In this document: in pieces, positions 9,337 to 18,837 of the stretch
Numbering within the stretch: the first letter of the stretch is position 1
Layout of the letters: each line of letters starts with the position of its first letter
DNA from: Sphingobacteriales bacterium
GTDB lineage: Bacteria; Bacteroidota; Bacteroidia; Sphingobacteriales; Sphingobacteriaceae
Length of the DNA: 64,000 bases
Direction: 5' to 3'
NCBI GenBank assembly: GCA_025353765.1
Contig: JANXOD010000009.1
Location: 1 to 64,000 of the forward strand
The notes under the pieces: model-generated
What the model saw: only the letters and a program-made list of their open reading frames with translations
Databases searched by the model: none
What the model was told of the DNA's origin: nothing
Made by a program: the position numbers and the translations under genes

Positions 9337-10542
9337 ATGAAAGCATATAAATTTATTTTCGGTACAGCTTTTACCTTAGGTTTAGCTGGTATATTACCAG
9401 CTTCTGCCCAATGGGTAAATAATGGAGCTGATGTATTTATTGCATCCACTGCCCAGGTAATGGTTAATAATACAGATTATGTTCATCAGTCTGGCGATGT
9501 AGAATTGCAGGGTTGGCTGGGGCTTAACGGTAATTGGGAGAATAATGATGCGTCTTCACTCGCATTAAACCCAGCAGGTACCGGAACAGTTGAATTCTCT
9601 GGTATAGATCAAAACTTCGGAGGTACGAATAAAACTCAGTTTTATAATCTACTTCTTTCAGGTGCAGGTATAAAAACCATGAATATTGATCAGGAAGTGA
9701 GTAATACACTGGATTTAACAGATCGTGAGCTGGCCCTCCAAAATTTTAATTTATCGGTAACTGGTACAGCTTTAGATGCAATAAAACGCAGTTCGGGTTT
9801 TATCAGTTCTATAAGTACACAGGGAGCAATTATTCGCAACACATCATTAGCCGGAGAGTATCTGTTTCCTACAGGGTCTACTTTAGGAGCGACTGCACGC
9901 TATCGTCCGGTTATTTTAACTATACCTACCGCTGCGGATGCCCGTTTAGCCGTATCTTTTGCAAACAGTGATCCAAATGCCAATGGTCTTCCCCGAGATG
10001 TTTTAGGTCAGGGTTTAACAGATATTAATCCTAATTTTTATCATCGTATAGAACGTTTAGCAGGCACTACACCTTTTGATATCAGCATGCTATATAATGA
10101 TGCAGATGGCGGCTTTAAAGAAATGGCTTATTGGGAAAATACAGGCTGGAAAAATTTAAATAAAACCACATTAACAACAGCAAATTATGGCGATGGCCTC
10201 ACTTCCAGAATTACTAAATCGTCGGTAGATTTAATGGGTATACAATACTTTGCTTTAGCTAATGGTAAAGGGACAAATTTTCTTACCATTCCAACGGCAT
10301 TTAGCCCTAACGGCGATGGCATGAATGATCTATTCCTAATAGGTGGGCTAGACGGCTATCCGGATAATGAAGTACGTATTTTAAATCGCTGGGGTGATGA
10401 ACTTTACTATAAAAAATCTTACAGCAGCAGCAATGCTTTTGATGGCGCAGGCTTTGATCCAGGTACTTACTATTACGTTGTAAAAGTAAATCTTAATGGT
10501 CAGGTAAGATCGTTTGCTGGTTACATTACCCTGCTGCGATAA
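9337..10542 (+). CDS. Gliding-motility-type T9SS cargo protein (CHU_C domain)
   Basis: 401 aa. Signal peptide about 1-24 (ends ASAQ). The middle is a beta-rich region without a named domain. The last 85 residues start PTAFSPNGDGMNDLF and contain VRILNRWGDELY and a GTYYYVVKVN segment, which is the gliding motility-associated C-terminal domain (TIGR04131, type B T9SS signal). It lies 10 bp after the fibre gene and directly upstream of a PorP/SprF gene, the usual pairing for type B cargo. It may anchor or present the fibres encoded upstream; that link is inferred from position only. Confidence 0.87.
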   Translation: MKAYKFIFGTAFTLGLAGILPASAQWVNNGADVFIASTAQVMVNNTDYVHQSGDVELQGWLGLNGNWENNDASSLALNPAGTGTVEFSGIDQNFGGTNKTQFYNLLLSGAGIKTMNIDQEVSNTLDLTDRELALQNFNLSVTGTALDAIKRSSGFISSISTQGAIIRNTSLAGEYLFPTGSTLGATARYRPVILTIPTAADARLAVSFANSDPNANGLPRDVLGQGLTDINPNFYHRIERLAGTTPFDISMLYNDADGGFKEMAYWENTGWKNLNKTTLTTANYGDGLTSRITKSSVDLMGIQYFALANGKGTNFLTIPTAFSPNGDGMNDLFLIGGLDGYPDNEVRILNRWGDELYYKKSYSSSNAFDGAGFDPGTYYYVVKVNLNGQVRSFAGYITLLR

Positions 10543-10632
10543 AATACCAGTGCCTTAAAATTGTCTTTATGCATACGCGATTAATAAGTTGTGAGTTTAT
10601 AAATACCAATAAATAATAAATTAAATACGATA

Positions 10633-10676
10633 AAACTATTATATGCAGTGTTACGCAAACGGGGATATAATAGTTT
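10633..10676. promoter_or_regulatory. 12-bp perfect inverted repeat upstream of the PorP/SprF gene
   Basis: Arms at 10633-10644 and 10665-10676 are perfectly complementary (AAACTATTATAT and its reverse complement), separated by 20 nt, and end 28 bp before the PorP start. The stem is nearly all A/T and lacks a clean T-tract, so an operator or mRNA structure is as likely as a terminator. Confidence 0.45.
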
Positions 10677-10704
10677 CATTTTATTATAAGAAAATTAGAA
10701 TCGG

Positions 10705-11673
10705 ATGAAAAAGATATTATTTACCTTTTGTATGGTGTTTTTGGGCTCGAGTTTGTTTGCGCAACAAGATGCATTATACAGCCAATATATGTTTAATGGC
10801 CTGGTACTTAACCCCGCTTACGCGGGTAATAAAGGTGTATTAAATATAAATTTAGTTAATCGTAATCAATGGGTTGGGCAAAAAGTGGAAGGCGCACCTC
10901 AAACTCAGGCACTTACTGCAGATGGGTCTTTCATGGATGGTAAAGTAGGACTTGGGGTTCATCTGATTAATGATAAAGTGGGTGCGCAGAGTCAGCAAAT
11001 AGCTATGTTTTCTTATGCATATAAGATACCAGTTTCCGAAACAGCTGATCTTTCTTTCGGATTAGGTGGGGGTGTAGCCAATTTTGTATTGGATGGAACA
11101 CAATTAACTACAACACAACAGGGTGATCAGGCTATACCAACAGAACGGATATCACACTTTACACCTGATGTGAATTTTGGAGTTTATTTAAGCCATGAAA
11201 AATATTACGTAGGATTATCTACAACTCATTTAATTACGTTAAAGCCCAAAGCTGATTTTGCTAATTACGTTAATCTCAAAAGACATTATTATTTAACTGG
11301 TGGATATATTTTCCCGATCAATGATTTTGTAAAAGCATACCCTTCGGTACTTGTTAAATCAGATTTAAACGGCCCTATCAATGTGGATGTAAATGGATTT
11401 GTAATGATTTTGGACAAGTTTAGTGTAGGAGCCTCATACCGTACCGGAGTCTATGTCCAGAGTGGTAATTATTCACCAGGCGCTTTAAAAAGTAATTCTG
11501 TAGTAGCAATGGCCCAAATATATATGCTTGATCAAAAATTAAGGGTAGGTTATTCCTATGATTTTGATGTTTCAAAGACCGGCTATAGCAGGAATACTCA
11601 TGAAATATCTTTAGGTTATCTGATTAAAACAGAGGATGGTTTAAGAAATCTTTCATCACCGCGTTATTATTAA
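10705..11673 (+). CDS. PorP/SprF family type IX secretion outer-membrane protein
   Basis: 322 aa. Signal peptide about 1-19 (ends LFAQ), followed at once by the family signature QDALYSQYMFNGLVLNPAYAG. The remainder is beta-barrel-like with alternating hydrophobic strands and ends in the aromatic SPRYY. In Flavobacterium johnsoniae SprF is needed for secretion of the neighbouring SprB adhesin, and PorP-type proteins commonly sit next to CHU_C cargo, as here. Inferred role: outer-membrane partner of the cargo at 9337. Confidence 0.93.
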   Translation: MKKILFTFCMVFLGSSLFAQQDALYSQYMFNGLVLNPAYAGNKGVLNINLVNRNQWVGQKVEGAPQTQALTADGSFMDGKVGLGVHLINDKVGAQSQQIAMFSYAYKIPVSETADLSFGLGGGVANFVLDGTQLTTTQQGDQAIPTERISHFTPDVNFGVYLSHEKYYVGLSTTHLITLKPKADFANYVNLKRHYYLTGGYIFPINDFVKAYPSVLVKSDLNGPINVDVNGFVMILDKFSVGASYRTGVYVQSGNYSPGALKSNSVVAMAQIYMLDQKLRVGYSYDFDVSKTGYSRNTHEISLGYLIKTEDGLRNLSSPRYY

Positions 11674-11779
11674 TATAGATGGTAAACCCATAAAGAAATG
11701 ACTGAATATGCTATATTTGGCAATATTCCTTCAAAATAAATAAAGACATCAACAAATAAATCCCCAAATAAATTATTAA

Positions 11780-14161
11780 ATGAAAAATAATACTCTTTAC
11801 AGTCTGTTTATACTTTTTCTGTTTAGCAGTACTTGTTGTCTAGCCCAAAGTACACGCCAAAAAGCAGATTTTTTATTTAAGAATGAACAGTATTTTACTT
11901 CTTTAGAATATTATCAGAAATTATATCAAAAAGATTCAACAAAAGCAGATGTTAATACTAAAATTGCTCAGATCTATTATAAAATAAAAGACTACCCGCA
12001 ATCTGAAAAATGGTACCGTAAAGTACCGATACAGCAACTTGGCTCTGAGCCTTCGTTAATATTTGAATATGCGGAAGTTTTGCGTATTAATGGGAAATAT
12101 CGGGATGCTTCTACAGCTTATCGGGATTATTTGATTAAAGTCCCGAATGAGTTGAAAGCGTTAAGATTGGCTGAATACTCGGATTCCATAGCCTTCATGA
12201 ATAAGAATGGGAAGAAAAAAGAGAATAAATCAAGGGTGGCATTGCTTACTCCGGCTAACTCAACATACGCAGAATTTGCCCCATTACCTATAAAAAATCA
12301 ACTGCTTTATGTTACTGACAGACTCCAAAAGATTGATAAAGATGCTCCTAAAAGTAGTCAACAACAAATAAATGTGTATGGACGTACTGGTAAAGCATAT
12401 TCCTATTTAATAGCACAACCCTTTGTTTTAGACTCCTTAATAACATTAGAGTCCGCTTTAAAAACGAGATTCAGTACAGAGAAGACAAATTTTAAGACGG
12501 CTGCACCAGATACTTCCTTTTTATCTATCTTACGTAAAGAGCTTAACGTTGGGCCATTATGTTTTAATGCAAAAATGGATACCTTATTTTTTAGCCGGGT
12601 TCGTGTATTAGGAAAATCAAAAAATGATAAATCAGATGAACCTAAAATTGACCTTAATAAGGTTTCATTTAATGAATTATGTTATATAGTTAAAGAGAAT
12701 AACAAATGGTCAGATATTAAAATTTTCCCCTATAATGATTATCTCTCTTACTCCATGATGCATCCTGCTTTGAGCCCTGACGGAAAACGACTTTATTTTA
12801 CATCAGATAGAAAAGGAAGTATAGGAGCATTTGATATTTTTTATTGTGAGCGTATAAAAAATGATATATGGTCTACTCCTATTAATGCTGGAAGTACTAT
12901 TAATACAGAAGGTTATGAGTTATTCCCTTATATTGATGCCGATAACACTATTTATTTTTCTTCAGACGGACATATCGGCTTAGGTGGTTTAGATATTTTT
13001 TATACTTCATTAAATACAAATATTCCTGATAAGGCTCATCCTGCTCTAAGCCATATTGGCGATCCAATAAATTCATCAGGAGATGATTTTGGTATTTATA
13101 TGTTTAATCCTGCAACAAAGCGTGAAAAATGGGGACTTCTTAGCTCCAATCGTGCCGGGGGAAAAGGGTTTGATGATATTTATAGTTTTTATCTGAATGA
13201 AACTACCTCGTGTCCTGCTTCTATTTTAGTAGTAGATAGTGAAACTAAAAATCCGATTGTTAATGCACGCCTTCTTTTCCAACAAACTCCCAAAGATTCT
13301 GTCATTGAAAAATTCACAGATATTCAGGGTAAAGTTACGATGGAAATTAAAGACTGCGCTCCTGGATCTATGATCATTAGTAAAAATGGATATAGTGGTT
13401 TAAAAGATTCACTTTTAACTAAAACAGAAAAGCCACTTTATAAATATGAACTCGCTCCCATTAAAGGGTATTCTATTGAAGGTGTAGTTACAGATAATGA
13501 AACTAAACAACCCTTAGATTCTGCTGTGGTTAAAATTATTGCCGTTGTTACACGTAATACGCAGCCACTTATAACAGGTAAAAAAGGTGAGTATAAGTTT
13601 GATCTTAAGGATACCACTAATTATTTGGTACTGGCTCAGAAAAAAGGCTATTTTACAAAACGGAATGTTTCTGTAAATACAATAGGCCGCCCACCAGGAA
13701 CTATATTCAGCGTGAATTTTGAGCTTGAAAAAATAATATTTAATAAAGAAATTAAAATTGAAAATATTTACTATGATTTAGGGAAAGCAACCCTTAGAAA
13801 ACAATCTTTGCCTGAATTGGATAAAGTACGCGATCTCTTAGTTGATAACCCAGAGTTAATGATTGAACTTAGTTCTCATACAGATTCACGTGGAAAGGAT
13901 AAAGCCAATTTATTGCTCTCCCAACGTCGTGCTGCCTCGGCAGTAAAATACCTGGCTAGTAAAGGAATTGCTTCTACCCGGATGATAGCACGAGGTTATG
14001 GTGAAAGTAAACTGATTAATAACTGTACGAATGGAGTACCATGCTCAGAAGCAGAGCATGAAATGAACCGCCGTACAGAATTTAAGGTAATTGGTTATGT
14101 TAAAACTCTTCCGGTTAAAAAAGCTGTAGTTAAACGTAAAGGGAAGCCTAAACACAAATAG
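11780..14161 (+). CDS. PorE-like OmpA protein (TPR, propeller, CRD, OmpA)
   Basis: 793 aa. Signal peptide about 1-22 (ends CCLAQ). TPR-like helices follow (about 25-130; ADFLFKNEQYFTSLEYYQKL), then WD40/PD40-type propeller blades (about 260-470; HPALSPDGKRLYFTSDR), carboxypeptidase-regulatory-like folds (about 485-650), and a C-terminal OmpA peptidoglycan-binding domain (about 660-780) with HTDSRGKDKANLLLSQRRA and NRRTEF. This order matches PorE, a T9SS component thought to tie the system to peptidoglycan. It follows the PorP/SprF gene by 106 bp. Whether it is the core PorE or an accessory paralog cannot be decided here. Confidence 0.9.
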   Translation: MKNNTLYSLFILFLFSSTCCLAQSTRQKADFLFKNEQYFTSLEYYQKLYQKDSTKADVNTKIAQIYYKIKDYPQSEKWYRKVPIQQLGSEPSLIFEYAEVLRINGKYRDASTAYRDYLIKVPNELKALRLAEYSDSIAFMNKNGKKKENKSRVALLTPANSTYAEFAPLPIKNQLLYVTDRLQKIDKDAPKSSQQQINVYGRTGKAYSYLIAQPFVLDSLITLESALKTRFSTEKTNFKTAAPDTSFLSILRKELNVGPLCFNAKMDTLFFSRVRVLGKSKNDKSDEPKIDLNKVSFNELCYIVKENNKWSDIKIFPYNDYLSYSMMHPALSPDGKRLYFTSDRKGSIGAFDIFYCERIKNDIWSTPINAGSTINTEGYELFPYIDADNTIYFSSDGHIGLGGLDIFYTSLNTNIPDKAHPALSHIGDPINSSGDDFGIYMFNPATKREKWGLLSSNRAGGKGFDDIYSFYLNETTSCPASILVVDSETKNPIVNARLLFQQTPKDSVIEKFTDIQGKVTMEIKDCAPGSMIISKNGYSGLKDSLLTKTEKPLYKYELAPIKGYSIEGVVTDNETKQPLDSAVVKIIAVVTRNTQPLITGKKGEYKFDLKDTTNYLVLAQKKGYFTKRNVSVNTIGRPPGTIFSVNFELEKIIFNKEIKIENIYYDLGKATLRKQSLPELDKVRDLLVDNPELMIELSSHTDSRGKDKANLLLSQRRAASAVKYLASKGIASTRMIARGYGESKLINNCTNGVPCSEAEHEMNRRTEFKVIGYVKTLPVKKAVVKRKGKPKHK

Positions 14162-14206
14162 AGATATAAATGTACTGAGTTAATTTTACTAGCTCAATAC
14201 CATACA

Positions 14207-14824
14207 TCACAAGCAGCAAAAACTGTAACCCTTATTAGTTAAAAGTTCTAAAATATTGGGCAGTATAAACTCCAGCCTTGGATAAGCTTTTACGCTATCA
14301 TGGAATACAATGACAGAGCCATTTTGGGCATGTTTTATTACATTATTTAAACATTTTTCTGCAGTAATGTCAGGATCAAAATCACCACTCAAAACATCCC
14401 ACATAATGATATTTAGGTTTGGTTGTTGAGATTTTATATAAGAGATCTGGCTTCGTTTTATTTTCCCATACGGTGGACGAAAGAGATTGCACTTCAATAA
14501 TTCATAGCACTTTTGAATATTATCTATATAAAATCGATCGCTCGTTTTCCAGCCGTTAAGATGATTATATGTATGATTACCTATTGAATGACCATCAGCA
14601 AGTATTTGTTGAAAAACATCAGGATGCTTAGCTACGTTATCACCAATACAAAAGAAAGTTGCTTTTGCATCATATTTTTTTAATGTATTTAATACAAACG
14701 GTGTAACAACAGGTATAGGTCCATCGTCAAAGGTTAAGTAAATGCGTTTTTCTTTACGGCTTTTATGCCAGGTTAGCGATGGATATAGCCATTGCAGCCA
14801 AAAAGGAGAATTTACCAGATACAA
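14207..14824 (-). CDS. Polysaccharide deacetylase family protein (NodB homology)
   Basis: 205 aa. The NodB domain covers nearly the whole protein: motif 1 TFDDGP at about 29-34, motif 2 HSIGNHTYNH (metal-binding histidines) near 74-83, motif 3 RPPYGK, and FHDS near the end. It should remove N- or O-acetyl groups from a cell-wall or surface polysaccharide with a divalent metal. No ATG lies before the domain. The TTG at 14824 gives an N-terminus (YLVNSPFWLQWLYPSL) like relatives as I remember them, so TTG is taken as the start. No clear signal peptide. Convergent with the PorE-like gene. Confidence 0.88.
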   Translation of the reverse strand: MYLVNSPFWLQWLYPSLTWHKSRKEKRIYLTFDDGPIPVVTPFVLNTLKKYDAKATFFCIGDNVAKHPDVFQQILADGHSIGNHTYNHLNGWKTSDRFYIDNIQKCYELLKCNLFRPPYGKIKRSQISYIKSQQPNLNIIMWDVLSGDFDPDITAEKCLNNVIKHAQNGSVIVFHDSVKAYPRLEFILPNILELLTNKGYSFCCL

Positions 14825-14913
14825 TTTTTATTTTTTAATTTATCACGAAGATAAATATGTCTAAGTAATTTATAGATAGTAAATTAGCAATTTAAAAATT
14901 AAAATCTATTTTG

Positions 14914-16284
14914 ATGGAATTCATTAATAATATGAAATATAAAAATCATTTTTTTAGCATGCTCTTTAACAAGTTTTTTCTAATAATATTAACGTTAATA
15001 ACAGCAGTAAGTGTACAGGCTCAGGAGAAAATTACATTAAAGCGTGCTACTGAGTTAGTTTTGCAAAATAATCTGCAAATTAAACAAGCCCAACTTAGTG
15101 AGGCTCTTACCGATGAGAATTTAAAACAATCTAAATTAGCTTTGTATCCAACATTAAACGCAAATAGTAATTTAAATTTTAATTTCGGGCGTAGCATTGA
15201 TCCAATAACCAATCAATTTGTGAATCAATCGGTTACGTCACTAAATGGAAATTTAGGCAGTAGTGTAACGTTGTTTCAGGGATTTCAAAAATTGAATCAA
15301 ATTTCACAAAATAAATTGCAACTGGAAGCTGATAAAAGTAGCACCCAAAAAGTGAAAAATGATCTAATTTTAGCGATTGTAACCGATTATTTATCTGTTT
15401 TAAATGCACAGGATCTATTAGTGGCAGCAAATCAGCAGCTGGAAATTTCCCGCCAACAATTAGATCATGAACAGAAGTTTTTTGATGTGGGAAATAAAAC
15501 ACTCGCAGATCTCTCACAAGCGAAATCGCAGCTTGCTACAGCTGAACTTAATGTAACCAATGCCCAAAACCAAACCGACCTATCATTTCTTAATCTTGCA
15601 CAATTATTGGAACTAGATCCTGCAATTCCATTTGAAGTAGAAAAGCCTGTAATTGATGATACTAAGAATATTAATACTTCATATACTGCTACAGAAGTTT
15701 TTAAAACGGCTTACAGCACCTTCCCTGATATTAAATTAGCAGATTTAAGAACGCAGGTATCACGCAAAGCAATTGATATTGCCAGAGGTAATTATTATCC
15801 AACGTTAACTTTGCAGGGAGGATTAGGAACCAGATATTCTAACGGGTCATTTTCTAATAATTCATTCAATTCACAGATACAAGACAATTTTAACCAGTCG
15901 ATAGGATTCGGACTAAATATTCCCATATTCAACGGTTATTCAGCCCGCTCATCTGTACGCAAAGCGAAAATTAGCTTTCAAAATGCGGAGATCAATGAAC
16001 AACTAGCTAAAAATACGCTCAATAAAGTAATTAATCAGGCAGTATATGATCTCAGGGCAGCCGAAAAAAGATATCATTCTGCACAAACTGCTTTCGAATC
16101 TTCTAAAGATGCCTTTAACGTAATTGAACAGCGATATGCTGTAGGTTTAATAAATTCACTTGATTTTAATCAGGCTCAAACTAATTTGAATAAAGCTCAA
16201 TTAGATTTGATACAAGCTCGTTATGATTTAATTTTCCGAAGCAAAGTAATAGACTATTATTTGGGTAATCCCTTAATTTTTTAA
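14914..16284 (+). CDS. TolC family outer-membrane efflux protein
   Basis: 456 aa from ATG 14914; later ATGs at 14932 and 14959 would only shorten the N-terminus before the signal peptide (ends VQAQ). Two repeats of long helices with the usual LxxAxxxAxxxNLxxxQA pattern, for example ITLKRATELVLQNNLQIKQA at the start and YAVGLINSLDFNQAQTNLNK near the end, identify an outer-membrane factor. It forms the outer channel of a tripartite exporter. The HlyD-type adaptor begins 38 bp downstream, so they are likely one operon. Confidence 0.93.
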   Translation: MEFINNMKYKNHFFSMLFNKFFLIILTLITAVSVQAQEKITLKRATELVLQNNLQIKQAQLSEALTDENLKQSKLALYPTLNANSNLNFNFGRSIDPITNQFVNQSVTSLNGNLGSSVTLFQGFQKLNQISQNKLQLEADKSSTQKVKNDLILAIVTDYLSVLNAQDLLVAANQQLEISRQQLDHEQKFFDVGNKTLADLSQAKSQLATAELNVTNAQNQTDLSFLNLAQLLELDPAIPFEVEKPVIDDTKNINTSYTATEVFKTAYSTFPDIKLADLRTQVSRKAIDIARGNYYPTLTLQGGLGTRYSNGSFSNNSFNSQIQDNFNQSIGFGLNIPIFNGYSARSSVRKAKISFQNAEINEQLAKNTLNKVINQAVYDLRAAEKRYHSAQTAFESSKDAFNVIEQRYAVGLINSLDFNQAQTNLNKAQLDLIQARYDLIFRSKVIDYYLGNPLIF

Positions 16285-16322
16285 TTCAAAAACGAAATTC
16301 TCAATTTCTTCATAAAGTAAAC

Positions 16323-17681
16323 ATGGCAAAGAAAAGTAATACATTAAAATATGTGCTCATTGGAACAGGGGTATTGGTTGTTATAGCTATTGCAGGTAAC
16401 AAGCTTGGTTGGTTTGGCAAAGGTGATACTACCCAGGTTGCTACAGAGAAAGTTGAGAAACGATCTATTGTGGAAACTGTTTCTGCAAGCGGAAAAGTAC
16501 AGCCAGAAGTAGAGGTTAAACTTAGTGCTGAAGTTTCCGGAGAAATAGTTCAGTTGCTGGTTAAAGAAGGGGATGTGGTAAGGAAAGGGCAATTACTGTG
16601 TAAAGTTCGCCCGGATGTGTTACAGTCTGGATATGAACGTGCAGTAGCATCTTTAAATGGCCAACGTGCAAGTTTGGCCAGTACTCAGCAACAGCTAAAA
16701 CAGGCAGAGGCTAATTTTGCTAATACCGCGGCTAAGTATAAACGTAATCAGGAACTTTATACTAAAAAAGTACTGTCTGCCGCAGAATTTGATGCTGCAA
16801 AAGCTGAATATGAAGGTGCAAGAGCAAACTTAGAATCTATGCGTCAAAATGTGATTGGTTCAAAATTTGGCGTTGAGCAATCTGATGCAGTAGTAAAAGA
16901 AGCAGGTGCTAATTTGGCAAAAACAACAATATATGCCCCGGTTGATGGTGTAATTTCTAAATTATCTGTTGAGCTGGGTGACCGTATTTTGGGTACTTCG
17001 CAAATGGCTGGTACAGAGATCATGCGTATATCTAACCTGAGTGCTATGGAAGTTAGCGTAGATGTGAATGAAAGCGATATAAACAGAGTCTCCTTAGGTG
17101 ATACTGCCGAAATTGAAGTGGATGCTTTCCAAGGGAAAAAGTTTAAGGGCCAGGTTACAGAGATTGCTAGTTCTGCTAATGTAGTTGGAAGTAGTGCAGA
17201 CCAGGTTACCAACTTTACGGTTAAGGTTCGGATCCTTCCTGAATCGTATGCAAAATTGATAAGTTCCGGGAAGTCAAATTCTCCATTCCGTCCGGGCTTA
17301 TCTGCAACAGTTGATATTCAAACGGAACAATTTAATGGATTAGCTGTTCCCATCCAGTCGGTTACTACACGTGAGGATAAAAAAGTGAAAAAAGATGCTG
17401 ATAAAACAGCTAAGTCAGATAATAGTGATAATAAGGACAAAATTAAACCCAAAGAAGCGGTAAAAGAATATGTATTTACTTACAAGGGTGGAAAAGTAAA
17501 ACAGGTTCAGGTTACAACCGGAATACAAGATGATACCTACATCCAAATCTTATCCGGACTAAAAGGAGGAGAAGAAGTTGTATCACGTCCTTTTACAGCA
17601 ATATCTAAAACACTAAAAGATGGAATGGCAGTTGAAAAAGTGGATAAAGAAAAACTGTTTACAGCTGATAAGAAAGAATAA
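16323..17681 (+). CDS. HlyD/MacA-type periplasmic adaptor protein
   Basis: 452 aa. An N-terminal membrane anchor lies at about 9-26, then a barrel-sandwich/lipoyl half (SAEVSGEIVQLLVKEGDVVRKGQLL), a long alpha hairpin (about 90-185), the second lipoyl half (TTIYAPVDGVISKLSVELGD) and beta-barrel domains. A lysine- and aspartate-rich insert (about 355-385) interrupts the distal region. It should bridge an inner-membrane pump to the TolC protein upstream. MacB-type ABC permeases usually follow such genes; here a terminator follows instead, so the pump must be encoded elsewhere. Confidence 0.93.
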   Translation: MAKKSNTLKYVLIGTGVLVVIAIAGNKLGWFGKGDTTQVATEKVEKRSIVETVSASGKVQPEVEVKLSAEVSGEIVQLLVKEGDVVRKGQLLCKVRPDVLQSGYERAVASLNGQRASLASTQQQLKQAEANFANTAAKYKRNQELYTKKVLSAAEFDAAKAEYEGARANLESMRQNVIGSKFGVEQSDAVVKEAGANLAKTTIYAPVDGVISKLSVELGDRILGTSQMAGTEIMRISNLSAMEVSVDVNESDINRVSLGDTAEIEVDAFQGKKFKGQVTEIASSANVVGSSADQVTNFTVKVRILPESYAKLISSGKSNSPFRPGLSATVDIQTEQFNGLAVPIQSVTTREDKKVKKDADKTAKSDNSDNKDKIKPKEAVKEYVFTYKGGKVKQVQVTTGIQDDTYIQILSGLKGGEEVVSRPFTAISKTLKDGMAVEKVDKEKLFTADKKE

Positions 17682-17703
17682 TTTCTAATAAATATATTAA
17701 CTT

Positions 17704-17745
17704 GTCCCGGTCTTCAGAAGTTTTTTCTGAAGACCGGGACTTTTT
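17704..17745 (+). terminator. Strong intrinsic terminator or leader hairpin before gpsA
   Basis: A perfect 16-bp stem (17704-17719 with 17725-17740), GTTTT loop and T-rich tail. It ends the TolC/HlyD operon, but its T-tract finishes only a few bases before the gpsA ATG at 17750. Confidence 0.9.
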
Positions 17746-17749
17746 ATTT

Positions 17750-18757
17750 ATGGAGGACATTCAAAAAAATATTGCAATTATAGGTGGTGGTAGCTGGGCA
17801 ACAGCTATTGTTAAGATTTTATGCGACAATGTTGTAGAAAAAGAAATTTTTTGGTGGATGAGAAGCTGCCAGTCTATAGATCATATTCGTAAATACAGGC
17901 ATAATCCTAATTATTTAAGCTCTGTTGAGATAAATGTTCCTGCAAAGAATATAGATTCTGATTTAAAAGCAATTATAGGCAAATGCAATATGATCTTGCT
18001 CAATGTGCCTGCTGCTTTTTTAAAAGAGGCTTTAACAGGTATCACAGTGGATGATCTGAAAGGGAAAAAAATCATTTCTGCTATTAAAGGGATAGTACCT
18101 GATGAAAATTTAATTATCGGAGAGTTCATGAATCAAAAATATGGAATTCCGTTAAACGATATATTGGTTATAAGCGGTCCTTGCCATGCCGAAGAAGTAG
18201 CGCTGGAAAAACTATCTTACCTAACCATCGCTTCTCAGAATAATGAAACAGCCGTTTGCTTTGCGGAGATGCTTAATACACGCTATATAAAAACAAATGT
18301 TTCGGATGATATTTATGGTACAGAATATGCCGCCGTGCTTAAAAATATTTATGCGGTTGCCAGTGGGATATGCCATGGCGTAGGTTATGGAGATAATTTC
18401 CAGGCTGTTTTAATTTCTAATGCTATACGGGAAATTAGCCGTTTTGTAGATGTCGTTCATCCGATTGATCGGGATATAAAAGAATCCGCTTATCTGGGAG
18501 ATTTGTTGGTAACAGCCTATTCTCAGTTTAGTCGTAACCGCACCTTTGGAAACATGATTGGGAAAGGATATACCGTTAAATCCGCTCAGTTGGAGATGAA
18601 TATGATTGCCGAAGGTTATTACGCAGTAAACTGTTTACACCAGATCAACAAAAAATACAAAGTAAATATGCCTATTTGCAGGGCAGTATATGCCATTCTT
18701 TATGAAAGCCATTCTCCAAGCCTGGAGATGAAATTATTATCCGAACAGCTCTCTTAA
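17750..18757 (+). CDS. gpsA: NAD(P)H-dependent glycerol-3-phosphate dehydrogenase
   Basis: 335 aa. Reduces dihydroxyacetone phosphate to sn-glycerol 3-phosphate for phospholipid synthesis in the cytoplasm. The N-terminal Rossmann fold starts IAIIGGGSWATA (glycine-rich NAD(P) site), VISGPCHAEEVA is the conserved mid motif, and EYAAVLKNIYAVASGICHG contains the catalytic lysine. An upstream TTG at 17702 would place the terminator hairpin inside the gene, so ATG 17750 is chosen. With about 10 nt between hairpin and start codon there is no room for an ordinary promoter and leader after the terminator. Confidence 0.94.
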   Translation: MEDIQKNIAIIGGGSWATAIVKILCDNVVEKEIFWWMRSCQSIDHIRKYRHNPNYLSSVEINVPAKNIDSDLKAIIGKCNMILLNVPAAFLKEALTGITVDDLKGKKIISAIKGIVPDENLIIGEFMNQKYGIPLNDILVISGPCHAEEVALEKLSYLTIASQNNETAVCFAEMLNTRYIKTNVSDDIYGTEYAAVLKNIYAVASGICHGVGYGDNFQAVLISNAIREISRFVDVVHPIDRDIKESAYLGDLLVTAYSQFSRNRTFGNMIGKGYTVKSAQLEMNMIAEGYYAVNCLHQINKKYKVNMPICRAVYAILYESHSPSLEMKLLSEQLS

Positions 18758-18837
18758 TCTCTGCAACAAATAATCAATAATTACCTAATACTATCTTGGC
18801 ATTTAAGTTGTATACCTAAATGTATAAAACTCAAAAT

